From Salinispora vitiensis (GTDB lineage Bacteria > Actinomycetota > Actinomycetes > Mycobacteriales > Micromonosporaceae), in the NCBI RefSeq assembly GCF_000378825.1, contig NZ_KB900388.1:3560426-3624425 (forward strand): a stretch of 64,000 bases of DNA, given 5' to 3'. The notes beneath the pieces are model-generated. The model was not told where the DNA came from, ran no database searches, and was given only the letters and a program-made list of their open reading frames with translations. The position numbers and the translations under genes are program-made. Shown in pieces: positions 42,606 through 50,757 of the stretch; within the stretch, counting starts at the first letter, position 1, and each line of letters begins with the position of its first letter.

Positions 42606-43748
42606 ATGGATCTGGGGGAAGCGCTAGCCGGGGTGCGCCTGAAGGCCTACGCCCATACGAACGGCAGGGAGCAGCCTGCGCAGCAACACCTGGAAGCTGT
42701 CCGGGGCGAGTTGTCGAAGCTTGTGCCACTGGGCATGTCAGTCCGCGTGAGTGGTTCGGGTCAAAGCTTACCCCTGGTCCCATGGATTGCGGTGCTGGAC
42801 AAGGACGTGACCACGACGGCGCAGGAAGGGCTCTACGTCGTCTACCTCTACCGGCGAGACCTCTCCTGCGTGTACCTGAGCATGAATCAGGGCGCCACGC
42901 AACACAAACGAAACGCGGTCGAAGCAGGGCTCAAGGGCACTGCTGCGGAGAAGGCGGCCCTTGCAGAACTCGACGCCGAGAGTAAATTGCTGCGTAAGCA
43001 CCTCGGCGAGGAGACCATGGCGGGCCTCATCGATGAAATTGACCTGGACGCGCCCAAGCACTTCCTACCTCGTGGGTACGAAGAAGGCAACATCGCTGCA
43101 CTGACTTACGATCCGGCGCAGCTGCCGAACGAAGAGATGCTTCGAGCCGATCTAGATCGTTTCTATGCACTGTATGCAATGTGTGTTGACATCAAGCGTG
43201 AGATTCTTGCCACCGAACCCGGCGTTATCAACACAACCCCGAATTCTGAGAAGACTAAGCGAAAGTTCCGCCCAAGGCCGCCGGCGTTCCGGCCAAAGAA
43301 TCCAAGCGATTACCGGGCGCACGTCAAGAAGCACTTTCAAGACCGTAAGCCGCGGCACGAAGCCTTAGTGAACGCCTTCGCAGCACAAGCCAAAGGCGCC
43401 GGCATGACGGTAGCCAACAACACCCACCCGTGTGACCTCACCGTTGACGGGAAGGTTCTGCACTGGCTCGTTGAGGTCAAGGTGGTTGGCCCGAACGCGG
43501 AGACGGTGGTACGGGAGGCCATCGGACAACTCTTTTCCTATCGGCACTTTTGTTACCGAGATATTGAGCGGCCTGACCCGAACTTGGTGGCGCTGTTCTC
43601 TGGTCCGATCGGTGACGCCTTCGTGGACCTTCTCGTCTCACTCGGTATCGAGACCATCTGGCGGGCAGGCGGCGATTGGTGTGGTCGTGCACCGACGGGC
43701 GTCCCCAGCCTTCTTGCCGCTGTCACGCCCGCGGCTTCCAGCGTATGA
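42606..43748 (+). CDS. MrcB-type N-terminal domain (DUF3578) fused to a PD-(D/E)XK nuclease
   Basis: A 380-residue protein. Residues about 35-165 match the MrcB_N/DUF3578 pattern: SLPLVPWIAVLDKDVTTTAQEG, then LYVVYLYRRDLSCVYLSMNQ. This domain is found at the N-terminus of McrB-like modification-dependent restriction proteins. After a basic linker (KTKRKFRPRPPAFRPKNP, 216-234), residues about 240-355 resemble a PD-(D/E)XK nuclease: HEALVNAFAAQAKGAGM (helix, E252), DLTVDGKVLHW (D277), LVEVKVV (E290, K292) and REAIGQLFSYRHF. No GTPase or AAA motor is present. It is the only intact gene of the tRNA-Gly element, has two TTA codons and lower G+C than its neighbours. Proposed role: one-component type IV-like restriction of modified DNA (inference). 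Confidence 0.78.
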   Translation: MDLGEALAGVRLKAYAHTNGREQPAQQHLEAVRGELSKLVPLGMSVRVSGSGQSLPLVPWIAVLDKDVTTTAQEGLYVVYLYRRDLSCVYLSMNQGATQHKRNAVEAGLKGTAAEKAALAELDAESKLLRKHLGEETMAGLIDEIDLDAPKHFLPRGYEEGNIAALTYDPAQLPNEEMLRADLDRFYALYAMCVDIKREILATEPGVINTTPNSEKTKRKFRPRPPAFRPKNPSDYRAHVKKHFQDRKPRHEALVNAFAAQAKGAGMTVANNTHPCDLTVDGKVLHWLVEVKVVGPNAETVVREAIGQLFSYRHFCYRDIERPDPNLVALFSGPIGDAFVDLLVSLGIETIWRAGGDWCGRAPTGVPSLLAAVTPAASSV

Positions 43749-44048
43749 GCGGAACGTTGTGTGCCCTCGGCGTAAGGCCGGGGTCGCCGCGATCGGCTAC
43801 GCCAACAGCCCGCGGAAGGTCGGGCTTTGTCTCCGGTGTCCCCGCTGTCCCCAAGCGGGATTAAGCTGCGAAAACGGCGGGGGCAGTACAGTAGCAAGTG
43901 TCCCCCACGGCCCAGCAGTGATCAAGCGGGCTCACCCAAGATCCGGGCCATTAGCGGGCCATTACGGCGGGCTACCCGAGGTCACTCCAGGCCACTCGAT
44001 CGCTCGCCGAGCTGCCGGGCAGGCTGATCGCCAGCGGCCCTTGTACGG
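43749..44048. other. Non-coding right end of the element
   Basis: About 300 bp between the nuclease stop and the right direct repeat. It contains GGGCCATTAGCGGGCCATTA (43947-43966), a direct repeat of GCGGGCCATTA-like units often near actinobacterial integration sites and possibly integrase arm sites. No convincing reading frame is present on either strand. Confidence 0.5.
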
Positions 44049-44090
44049 TTCCCAAGCTGACAGTGCGGGTTCGATTCCCGTCACCCGCTC
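44049..44090. repeat. Right attachment-site repeat (tRNA-Gly 3' half copy)
   Basis: Identical over 42 bp to 42187-42228, starting TTCCCAAGCTGACAGTGCGG. It covers the anticodon loop to the discriminator side of tRNA-Gly, lacks the 5' half, and so is not a functional tRNA. It marks the other end of the integrated element. Confidence 0.9.
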
Positions 44091-44105
44091 TAAGGGTTTC
44101 GCATT

Positions 44106-44852
44106 TCAGGGCATGCTTTGGCGTCTTCGTCGATCGGTTCCTATCGATATATTGGCCTCGTTTGCTGGGGAACCGAGGCGTTGGGGTAGGCGTCGAGCAG
44201 TTGCTGCAGGAAGTAGCTGAACACCGCGGAGACGTTCTTGACGCTGACGTGGTCGTGCGTGGCGCCGTTGAGCAGGTTGACCGCGCCGTGCACGGTGCAC
44301 GTCGCCGGGCAGGCGGGCGGCCAGCCGGCCGAACCATCCGGAGAGCCATGCAGCGGCCTGCGGATCGAGGTGTCCGCTGATCCTCATCCGGGCGATCAGG
44401 GCGTCCGGCTCGAGGTTGTCTTCGTCGACCGGTACGCCGGCCAACTCGGGCGTCTCCTCCCGGCGCATCGTGTGCAGCCGTGCCAGGTCGCGGCCGACCG
44501 CACGGTAGATGTCCGCCACTCGGGCCGGGGCGAGCGCGAGCTGTTCCAGGTCCACCCCCGGGGCCCGGCGGAGCACCATGTACGGCACGTCGACGAGCGA
44601 CCGCTGTCGTCGTACGTGACCAGTTCCGGTGTCCGTACGCCGCGGTTCCGGGCAGCGGGGATGACTGCGGCTTCTTTGCGCAGGTCCGCGCCGAAGGCCG
44701 CCGTCCGCGGGATGCGCAGCACGAGGTCGTCACCGAGCGAGTACGCGTGGTTGGCGACGCCGGACGACATCGGAAGCACCCGGGCGAGCGTGACGCCGTG
44801 TCGTTCCGCAATGGCCGCAAGCGTGCCGGCGCTGATGGGTTAATCTGTCACA
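44106..44852 (-). pseudogene. Decayed aminoglycoside-phosphotransferase-family gene
   Basis: Two reading frames together give an APH/choline-kinase-like N-terminal half. The upstream part reads VLPMSSGVANHAYSLGDDLV and LRIPRTAAFGADLRKEAAVI with the ATP-binding lysine region; after a frameshift near 44600 the second reads MPYMVLRRAPGVDLEQLALA followed by AVGRDLARLHTM. The catalytic HGD and DxD motifs expected about 100 residues later are absent. Instead, in a third frame the sequence continues as VHGAVNLLNGATHDHVSVKN and VSAVFSYFLQQLLDAYPNAS, an unrelated protein-like fragment ending at 44150. No start codon precedes it. This is a decayed chimera beside the integration site. Confidence 0.7.
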
Positions 44853-44877
44853 GGGCCGGATTGTGACACAACGCCCA

Positions 44878-45222
44878 TCAGGCGCGGACCTTCGCGCGCC
44901 TCAGTGCACCAGCTCTGATGCCGGCATGGATCAGCGGTTCGAGTGCCGCCGCCACCTCGGCGAGCCGGTGCTCGGGCACGACACGGCGCAGGGCGCCGGC
45001 CGGCATCGTGGCGAGCGCGGCCCGGGCGACCGGCGAGGTCAGCAGGAGTCCGCCACCCGCGTATCCCACCGGCTCGGCCACCCGGCCGAGCGCCCAGGCG
45101 GTCGCCCAGAGCTCGGCCAGGGGAACCTCCGTACGCGGTAGCCCGCTTGACCCGTCATCATGAAACTGATCATCCCGCCGCTCGCTCGTCCTGATCATCA
45201 TCCGTGACCAGAAAAGGATCAA
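44878..45222 (-). CDS. Hypothetical protein or gene fragment (about 114 aa)
   Basis: The C-terminal 85 residues (TEVPLAELWATAWALGRVAEPV, then SPVARAALATMPAGALRRVVPEHRLAEVAAALEPLIHAG) look protein-like and helical, but the first 30 (MILFWSRMMIRTSERRDDQF) do not, and I do not recognise a family. It lies in the decayed zone downstream of the tRNA-Gly element and may be a 3' fragment of a larger gene whose start is lost. Function unknown. A short A/T-richer stretch (45223-45379) with repeated GATCATC/GATCAAC follows, leading to the next hydrolase gene. Confidence 0.35.
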   Translation of the reverse strand: MILFWSRMMIRTSERRDDQFHDDGSSGLPRTEVPLAELWATAWALGRVAEPVGYAGGGLLLTSPVARAALATMPAGALRRVVPEHRLAEVAAALEPLIHAGIRAGALRRAKVRA

Positions 45223-45379
45223 CCAAGGGCCACGGTCATGATCAGCCGGAATCGATCCACATCGACTCCCAGGTTAAAGATATACTTTCCGATCTCGATC
45301 CAGCGTGGTGAACCCCACCCGGTTCACGACGCGACGATGCGGTATGCCTGATGGCGGATCAAGCCGTACAGTCATCCGA

Positions 45380-45919
45380 ATGATCGCTGGAGTCATCGTC
45401 CCGGGGAGCGGTTACGGCCCCCAAGCCCCGTTGCTCCACCTCGCCGGCGAAGCGCTCGCCGACCTCGAGGCCGCAAAAGAGACCATCACGTGGACAGTGC
45501 CAAAGGGACTGCTGGACATCGGCCCCGAGCCTTTCGTCAGGGCACACGTCGCTGCGGCACTGCACCGGCTCACCAATGCGGCACCAGACGTGCAGCCCGT
45601 GATCATCGCCAAGTCGCTCGGGACGTACGCCGCCGGGCTGGCGGCGGAGCGGCAACTACCGGCTATCTGGCTGACGCCGCTCCTGAACGACAACGCAGTG
45701 GCCGAGGCGATCACCCTTAACCCAGCGCCGGCCCTGCTCGTCGGGGGGACACACGATCGAACCTGGGTTCCTGACGCTGCAGGACGGACAGGCAAGAAGG
45801 TCCTGACCATCGAAGGCGCCAACCATGCCCTGCGGCCGCATGGACCACTGAGTGCCTACACCGATGCACTGGCCACTGTTGGCATGGAAATGGAAAAGTT
45901 CTTGTCGCAATTGGTCTGA
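45380..45919 (+). CDS. Alpha/beta hydrolase family protein
   Basis: A 179-residue small alpha/beta hydrolase. The opening strand AGVIVPGSGYGPQAPLL, the nucleophile elbow PVIIAKSLGTYAAGLA (Ser in AKSLG), the acid LLVGGTHDRTW and the histidine IEGANHALRP are in the usual order. At under 200 residues and without a lid domain it resembles KANL3/Tex30-like or small esterase proteins. ATG 45380 is selected since the first strand starts at residue 3. It lies at the edge of the accessory region, transcribed away from it. Substrate unknown. Confidence 0.82.
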   Translation: MIAGVIVPGSGYGPQAPLLHLAGEALADLEAAKETITWTVPKGLLDIGPEPFVRAHVAAALHRLTNAAPDVQPVIIAKSLGTYAAGLAAERQLPAIWLTPLLNDNAVAEAITLNPAPALLVGGTHDRTWVPDAAGRTGKKVLTIEGANHALRPHGPLSAYTDALATVGMEMEKFLSQLV

Positions 45920-46028
45920 CCGCACCAGGCCGACGATCCGGCGCACTCGCTACCAGGGCGGCTCACAACCGGTGGTGCAGGCTGAGCCCGTCGGAGATGC
46001 GCTGGTCACGCTCCGGTGGCGTGGGCTG

Positions 46029-46418
46029 TCAGAATTCCCGCCACTCCGGCCACTGAGGCCGGTTAGCTGAGGTCAGCGCCTCGAGCATGACGTGCTCTAC
46101 CTCGGCTGGGGTTAGCTGGGGACGCTTCTGCGGAATCTTGCTTCCCGCGCGGGCTGCGTACCACATCCGGCCGTCCTCTTCGGTCAGCATGATGTCGGTC
46201 GGGGCCCGTCCTTCGCCGACCACGCAAACCGACCCCCAGGATCGATGGATAATCACCGTTTGGTCACGCTCCTGATGGAGTTCGCGCAGCCACCGTACGA
46301 CCGTATCCCGGTCATCGAGGCCCACGGTGTCGCCGGTTGTCACCTTCCGGAACAACCCTTGCCGCCTGGTCGTCAGACGCTCGGCGACATCCCTCGGTAC
46401 GGCATTGTCCTCGCCCAT
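46029..46418 (-). CDS. Hypothetical protein, possibly Imm1-like
   Basis: A 129-residue soluble protein. GAGGAACGCAC before ATG 46418 supports the start. The pattern DTVVRWLRELHQERDQTVIIHRSWGSVCVVGEGRAPTDIMLTEEDGRMWYAA ... TPAEVEHVMLEALTSANRPQWPEW, with a C-terminal helix then RPxWPEW, recalls Imm1 immunity proteins, but the match is by eye and weak. No toxin gene is adjacent, so it could be an orphan immunity gene. The following 175 bp (46419-46593) contain no supported gene. Confidence 0.5.
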   Translation of the reverse strand: MGEDNAVPRDVAERLTTRRQGLFRKVTTGDTVGLDDRDTVVRWLRELHQERDQTVIIHRSWGSVCVVGEGRAPTDIMLTEEDGRMWYAARAGSKIPQKRPQLTPAEVEHVMLEALTSANRPQWPEWREF

Positions 46419-46593
46419 GTGCGTTCCTCACGTTTGCTTGCTGCGGAGCGAGTCTCCTGGTCGCGGTGGTCATGGCGCAAGTCGGCGGCGTGCCCGATCC
46501 GCGCCTGTTCCAGCGGTTACCCTCCGGTCGACAGTGGTGCATGAACAGCCTCAACCTGACGGACTGTCCCGCCCGACCGGTGGTCGGCGACGA

Positions 46594-47457
46594 CTAGGCG
46601 CCGGCCCTGGTCAACAGGGTGCTGAGGATCGGCTCGGCATGGGTCCACAGCACCGCTCCGCCGATCGCCGGTACGAGGTGATGCTGTGCGCCGGGTATCC
46701 GGGTGGCGAGCAGTGATCCGTTGTCTGGCGAGTGGCTCTGGTCCAGTTCGCCGTACCAGACGTCGACCGGCACGGAGATTTTGCCGAGGTCGATGGGCCA
46801 GGGGCTCATTGCCAGCACCGTGTCCCGCGCGTACCCAGCTGCCCCCTGCGCGAACGCCTCGTTCAGGGCGCGACGATAGGCGGCCGCGAACCCGGGCTCG
46901 CGGTACACCGCGAGGTCACACTCCGGGCTGCCGCTCAGTACGAAGTCAAGCAGCGAGTCGGCGCTGTATCCGGCGAAGAAGCGCTCTGCTTCAGCTGGGT
47001 CCCGTACCGTCCAGTCGACGAGCTTGCGTAGCTCGGCCGGCAGTGCGGAGGCGAACTCCGGGGCGGCCACCTCGTCTGCGCCGGAGACGATGGTGAGGGC
47101 AGCGGTGACACCACCCGCCGCGCAGGCCAGCGCGAACGGCGCTCCCTGCGAGTTGCCGACCATCGCCGGTCGACCCAATCCACGCATGGCGGTGAGCTGT
47201 CGGAGGTCGGCGACGAAGTCGGCGAACGTTCGACCGGGCAGCGGCGTCGAGGCGCCGAGCCCCGGACGATCCACCGAAACGAGCCGTACGCCGAGCCGGT
47301 CGATGACTTCGGCGCCGAACCCGAGCCAACGGCTGGTGGCGGCACCAGGAGAGAACAGCACGGGTGTCCCGTCCGGCGGTCCCCACTCTGCCCAACCCAG
47401 CAGCCGTTCATCAGCGAGCTGGACTTCACCAACGCGGTCAGGAGCCGTGACGTACAT
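46594..47457 (-). CDS. Alpha/beta fold hydrolase
   Basis: A 287-residue alpha/beta hydrolase. Motifs are LLGWAEWGPPDGTPVLFSPGAATSR with the oxyanion region, RLVSVDRPGLGAS, the nucleophile elbow AMVGNSQGAPFALA (Ser in GNSQG), the acid in VDVWYGELDQSHSPDN, and His in IPGAQHHLVP. A lid of about 90 residues lies between the serine and the acid. Such enzymes are esterases, haloperoxidase-like or epoxide hydrolases; the substrate cannot be inferred. ATG 47457 begins close to the first strand. It is divergent from the membrane protein gene. Confidence 0.88.
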   Translation of the reverse strand: MYVTAPDRVGEVQLADERLLGWAEWGPPDGTPVLFSPGAATSRWLGFGAEVIDRLGVRLVSVDRPGLGASTPLPGRTFADFVADLRQLTAMRGLGRPAMVGNSQGAPFALACAAGGVTAALTIVSGADEVAAPEFASALPAELRKLVDWTVRDPAEAERFFAGYSADSLLDFVLSGSPECDLAVYREPGFAAAYRRALNEAFAQGAAGYARDTVLAMSPWPIDLGKISVPVDVWYGELDQSHSPDNGSLLATRIPGAQHHLVPAIGGAVLWTHAEPILSTLLTRAGA

Positions 47458-47632
47458 GGGGTAATCAAATCAAGTGGGATCGGCCGTCTTGCCGACGGCC
47501 CGCCCCCAGGCATCCCGCTTGGTTTGGATGTCGGTCTGAGGGTGATGAACACTGTGCCGTGGGTGGGGCATCCGATCAAGGGCTGCGCTGGAGTACGGCT
47601 GAGCCAGCAGCTTCTTGCTACTTGGTTGGACA

Positions 47633-48196
47633 ATGAGCGGCATGGCGGAGATGGACCCGCGTGAGCTCAGATGGTGGGGTCGGTTGCTTCTGCTGGGCTT
47701 CCCGTGGTTCGCCTTTGTCGTCGAGTTCGTCCTCCTGTTTCTTACGTATCTGGTGCTGGCCCCGATCGCTCCGAGCATGCTGGGTGAGGTGGCTGCCAGC
47801 CCTGCGCGGTTCGCTGCCTGGGTCGCGCTGGTGAAGGTCCCGATGACCCTTGCCCACATGCTGGCTGTTTCGTGGCGCTCTTGGGTGCTTTTGGTGACCA
47901 AGGGGGAGATTCTCGATCATCCGGCACGGAAGGGGTGGCGCCGTGGCCTAGTCATCGTGCGCGACTCGGGGGTAAGCGCCATGGGGTTTGTGCTGGCCGC
48001 GCTGATCGTCTTCGGCCACGTGGCCGATCCGGGCGATGCGTGGGTTTGGCAGCTTGTGGTCGTGACCGCTGCGGGACCGCTCCTGCTGTCGGCAATCGGA
48101 AAGGGAATTTCCTGGCTGCTGAGGTGGTGGTGGCGACGGAGGCACAGCTATCAAGCACGGCATCTCCGATCCGATGAGGATGCGATCAGTAGTTGA
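47633..48196 (+). CDS. Membrane protein of unknown function
   Basis: A 187-residue protein with about four membrane helices: residues 14-45 (GRLLLLGFPWFAFVVEFVLLFLTYLVLAPIA), 60-82 (WVALVKVPMTLAHMLAVSWRSW), 108-128 (VSAMGFVLAALIVFGHV) and 136-160 (WQLVVVTAAGPLLLSAIGKGISWLL), then a basic C-terminus (RWWWRRRHSYQARHLRSDEDA). No family recognised. ATG 47633 was chosen as the first start before the opening polar residues; TTG 47615 is an alternative. It stands alone. Confidence 0.7.
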   Translation: MSGMAEMDPRELRWWGRLLLLGFPWFAFVVEFVLLFLTYLVLAPIAPSMLGEVAASPARFAAWVALVKVPMTLAHMLAVSWRSWVLLVTKGEILDHPARKGWRRGLVIVRDSGVSAMGFVLAALIVFGHVADPGDAWVWQLVVVTAAGPLLLSAIGKGISWLLRWWWRRRHSYQARHLRSDEDAISS

Positions 48197-48322
48197 CCCG
48201 CGATTTGCGGGCTCAGCTCAAGTTGGCTTCGGAGGGTAATGGGTCGGCATTCGGCACCGGTCCGACGCGGCCGAGAAACTGATCCCGCCGTTACTGTCAT
48301 ACCAGCGAGTCAGCATGGATCC

Positions 48323-48730
48323 ATGCGTGGGCGGATCATCGACGACAGTGACACCCCGAGAGCAGAGCGGCGGGACTACTGGGGCGTGGTGCTGGACGCA
48401 CCGGACGCGGCGATACTCGCCCGGTTCTACACCGAGCTGCTTGGTTGGCAGGTCTACCAGGAGGAGCCGAATTTCGTCAGCATCGCTGCGCCGGATGGTG
48501 TGGCCTATCTGGCGGTGCAGACCGCAGCTGGCTACCAGCGCCCCACCTGGCCGACCACCTCGGGTGCTCCGCAGATGATGATGCACCTGGACTTTGAGGT
48601 GTCAGATCTGGGCGCGGCGGTGGCACACGCGGTGGAGCTGGGTGCGACGGTCGCCGACCACCAACCACAGCAGCGGGTACGGGTGCTGTTCGACCCTGCT
48701 GGGCACCCCTTCTGCCTTTACCTGGGGTGA
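48323..48730 (+). CDS. VOC family protein (glyoxalase/bleomycin-resistance fold)
   Basis: A 135-residue protein with two vicinal-oxygen-chelate repeats: DYWGVVLDAPDAAILARFYTELLGWQVYQEEPNFVSIAAPDG and MMMHLDFEVSDLGAAVAHAVELGATVADHQPQQ ... VLFDPAGHPFCLYLG. The HLDFEV and GHPFCLY strands are typical of actinobacterial VOC proteins annotated as glyoxalase-like. Metal ligands include the His and Glu in HLDFE. Role could be detoxification or small-molecule binding. ATG 48323 was chosen over an upstream in-frame ATG 48239 because the extension is not conserved. The 265-bp gap after it holds no gene. Confidence 0.86.
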   Translation: MRGRIIDDSDTPRAERRDYWGVVLDAPDAAILARFYTELLGWQVYQEEPNFVSIAAPDGVAYLAVQTAAGYQRPTWPTTSGAPQMMMHLDFEVSDLGAAVAHAVELGATVADHQPQQRVRVLFDPAGHPFCLYLG

Positions 48731-48995
48731 CTATGAACGTTCACCGCCTACACCCGCCCTGAGGAACTGGGGCGACCGTTTCCCCGGTGGAGCGTCCGCA
48801 AGCTCGCCGACCACCCGCGTGTTCACTGAGCATGCCGGGTCCGGATGGGGCGCGAACGGCTGCAGCCGGGTGTTCGCCTTCGACGTGTTTGGGCCCCTGG
48901 TGATCCGCCCACAGGTCGGAACCGGATGGAACCCCGCGAGCCACCCCCAGCCGCCCTCAAATCAATCCGCAGACTGGCCCCGACTGCCCCGGCTG

Positions 48996-49952
48996 TTAGC
49001 TCCGGTTCGCGGTGACATACTCGAGGGAGTTGGTGAAGATCTCGACCGGGTCGCCGGCAATGCCCCACGGCCAGGGGGTGACCACATTCTCCAACAGGGC
49101 GAACGCGTGCGCAGCCGCGTCGAACTCGTCGGCCAGTTCGAAGGCCAACGCGAACACGGCTACCCGAGGTGCCCAGCCGGGGCCAGCCGGGATGTAATCC
49201 GGATGGAAGATTGAGTTTTCCGCCGCGGTGAGGAGTTCGGCGCAGACCTCCTCCGACCTGATGTGCTCGTTGCCCGCTTCCCGGTCCGAGTTGCCCCACT
49301 TCTCAATGTGGGCGACGGCCACCAGTTCATGCAGGAGGCTGTTCGGCCCGGCGTTTGCTGCGGCGCCGCGGGCGAAGTCGAACATCTCCTCGTCGCTACC
49401 AGCCCATTTGGCGCACAGGTACTGCAACCGCTGTTCGTGCGCGACCAAATGGCCCGGGTGTAGGCGAGTCACCGCCTCGAAGCGTTGCTGGGCTTCCCCC
49501 GGCTCCAGCTCCAGCCCTCGGGAACTGGTAACCAGCCAGGTCCATGCGGTTACATTGTCCGGGTCGAGAGTGAGCACTCTCCGTAGTAACTCCTCGGCGT
49601 AGTGTAGCCGCTTGTGGAACTCCCGGAACTGGGCAGCGGCGGTGTATTTCGCTCGCTTATCACCCCGCGCCTCCCACGCCCAGTACACCGCGTGGCAGCC
49701 CGCGACCAAGACGGGCAAAGGCGACTCGGGCTCGGCGTCGACCCATTCGCCGATCGAGCCCTGGATCCCGTCGACGTCTGCGACTGCCTCCATCAGGAAG
49801 GCCATTTCATCCGGGTCGGCCGCCATGTTGAACAGCTCCCGGGCGAACTTCCACTTGCGCCGCTGTAGCGCCCGGATTAGGGCTTTCCGGTGCGGGTCGC
49901 CGTAGGTCGGGTCCAGACTCGGTGTCTTCAGTCGTTTCCTGAACGGCCACAT
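48996..49952 (-). CDS. Hypothetical TPR-like helical protein
   Basis: A 318-residue soluble, all-helical protein. It starts MWPFRKRLKTPSLDPTYGDP and contains repeat-like helices such as AEELLRRVLTLDPDNVTAWTWLVTSSRGLELEPGEAQQRFEAVTRLHPGHLVAHEQRLQYLCAKWAGSDEEMFDFARGAA, which has the spacing and LDPxNVTAW pattern of tetratricopeptide repeats. The C-terminal half (SLLHELVAVAHIEKWGN ... PWGIAGDPVEIFTNSLEYV) resembles proteins of unknown function found in many actinomycetes. No enzyme motif is visible. It may be a binding scaffold. ATG 49952 is chosen; GTG 49967 adds five residues. Confidence 0.72.
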   Translation of the reverse strand: MWPFRKRLKTPSLDPTYGDPHRKALIRALQRRKWKFARELFNMAADPDEMAFLMEAVADVDGIQGSIGEWVDAEPESPLPVLVAGCHAVYWAWEARGDKRAKYTAAAQFREFHKRLHYAEELLRRVLTLDPDNVTAWTWLVTSSRGLELEPGEAQQRFEAVTRLHPGHLVAHEQRLQYLCAKWAGSDEEMFDFARGAAANAGPNSLLHELVAVAHIEKWGNSDREAGNEHIRSEEVCAELLTAAENSIFHPDYIPAGPGWAPRVAVFALAFELADEFDAAAHAFALLENVVTPWPWGIAGDPVEIFTNSLEYVTANRS

Positions 49953-50160
49953 GCCACCAACCCCCACCCGGTACGCCGTACTGGCCGCCGAATCCTAGAT
50001 GATCGACTTCTGGTACGACAGCGGCACCGGGGGGGCCACCGCCGATGGCAGGGCCACCTCGGCGGTGATGTTCGGCCTTTACCTGGGCCGTCTAGTGGGC
50101 GGGGCGTCCCAAGCGGACTGTTGTGGCTGGCCCGGGTTGTGCCCCGAGTAGCCTTCGACC

Positions 50161-50640
50161 ATGGGTCAGGTCGTGAAACTGCGGGACATGCGCCAGGACG
50201 AGTACGACGTCTACTCGGATCAGCAGCTCCGGGAATATGTGGAGTCTCAGACCGGGTTGGTCTCGACCGAAGCCGCCCGGCGGAAGGCAGCTCGGGATCG
50301 GGAGCAGTTCCTGCCCCACGGGCTGGCCACCGAGCGCCACCGGCTGTTGGTGGCGGAGAACAGCAGCGGGGAGGCGGTCGGAGTCCTCTGGCTCGGCTTG
50401 GACGACCCGCGCAGCAAGTCGGCGGAGATGGCCTGGATCTTCGACATCAGGGTTGATCCCGCCCACCGACGGCTGGGCTACGGCGCTGCCATCCTGTCGG
50501 CGGCCGAGGAGCTGGCCCGGGAGGCGGGGGCGCTGCGCCTGGGGCTCAACGTCTTCGGTCACAACAAGCCGGCGATCGCCCTGTACGAGCAGAGCGGGTA
50601 CGAGATGACCACTCAGCAGATGGCGAAGCCGCTGCGCTGA
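50161..50640 (+). CDS. GNAT family N-acetyltransferase
   Basis: A 159-residue GNAT protein with a helical N-terminal part (LRDMRQDEYDVYSDQQLREYVES, as in many RimI-like homologues), the strand MAWIFDIRVDPAHRRLGYGAAILSAAEELARE containing the acetyl-CoA pyrophosphate loop RRLGYG, and the C-terminal LRLGLNVFGHNKPAIALYEQSGYE. It transfers acetyl from acetyl-CoA to an amine; the acceptor is unknown. ATG 50161 fits the family. It stands upstream of, and in the same direction as, an LLM oxidoreductase. Confidence 0.9.
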   Translation: MGQVVKLRDMRQDEYDVYSDQQLREYVESQTGLVSTEAARRKAARDREQFLPHGLATERHRLLVAENSSGEAVGVLWLGLDDPRSKSAEMAWIFDIRVDPAHRRLGYGAAILSAAEELAREAGALRLGLNVFGHNKPAIALYEQSGYEMTTQQMAKPLR

Positions 50641-50757
50641 CGGGCGGCGCCTCGCTGCGTACGGGGATCAGCAGTTGGGTGAGTCCGCTCGCGTACCAGC
50701 CGAGCCTTCTCCCTGGCCACCGGGGTGCTGTCAGGGGAAGGGGATAGGCTGGTGATC

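Larger units (their letters stand above)
42187..44090. mobile_element. Small tRNA-Gly-integrated element with decayed integrase
   Basis: A 42-bp stretch covering the anticodon-loop-to-3' end of tRNA-Gly (42187-42228) is repeated exactly at 44049-44090, the hallmark of site-specific integration by a tyrosine recombinase. Between the copies lie a truncated integrase C-terminus next to the tRNA and one intact cargo gene, an MrcB-type domain fused to a nuclease. The cargo has visibly lower G+C than flanking genes and two TTA codons. The element is only 1.9 kb and cannot move by itself. The end positions are those of the direct repeats. Confidence 0.85.

Noticed and set aside
43972-44820. Minus-strand frame with GDGNRTRTVSLG
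   Set aside because: This peptide comes from reading the duplicated tRNA-Gly 3' half in antisense, a well-known annotation artefact. The rest of the frame is a shadow of the phosphotransferase pseudogene.
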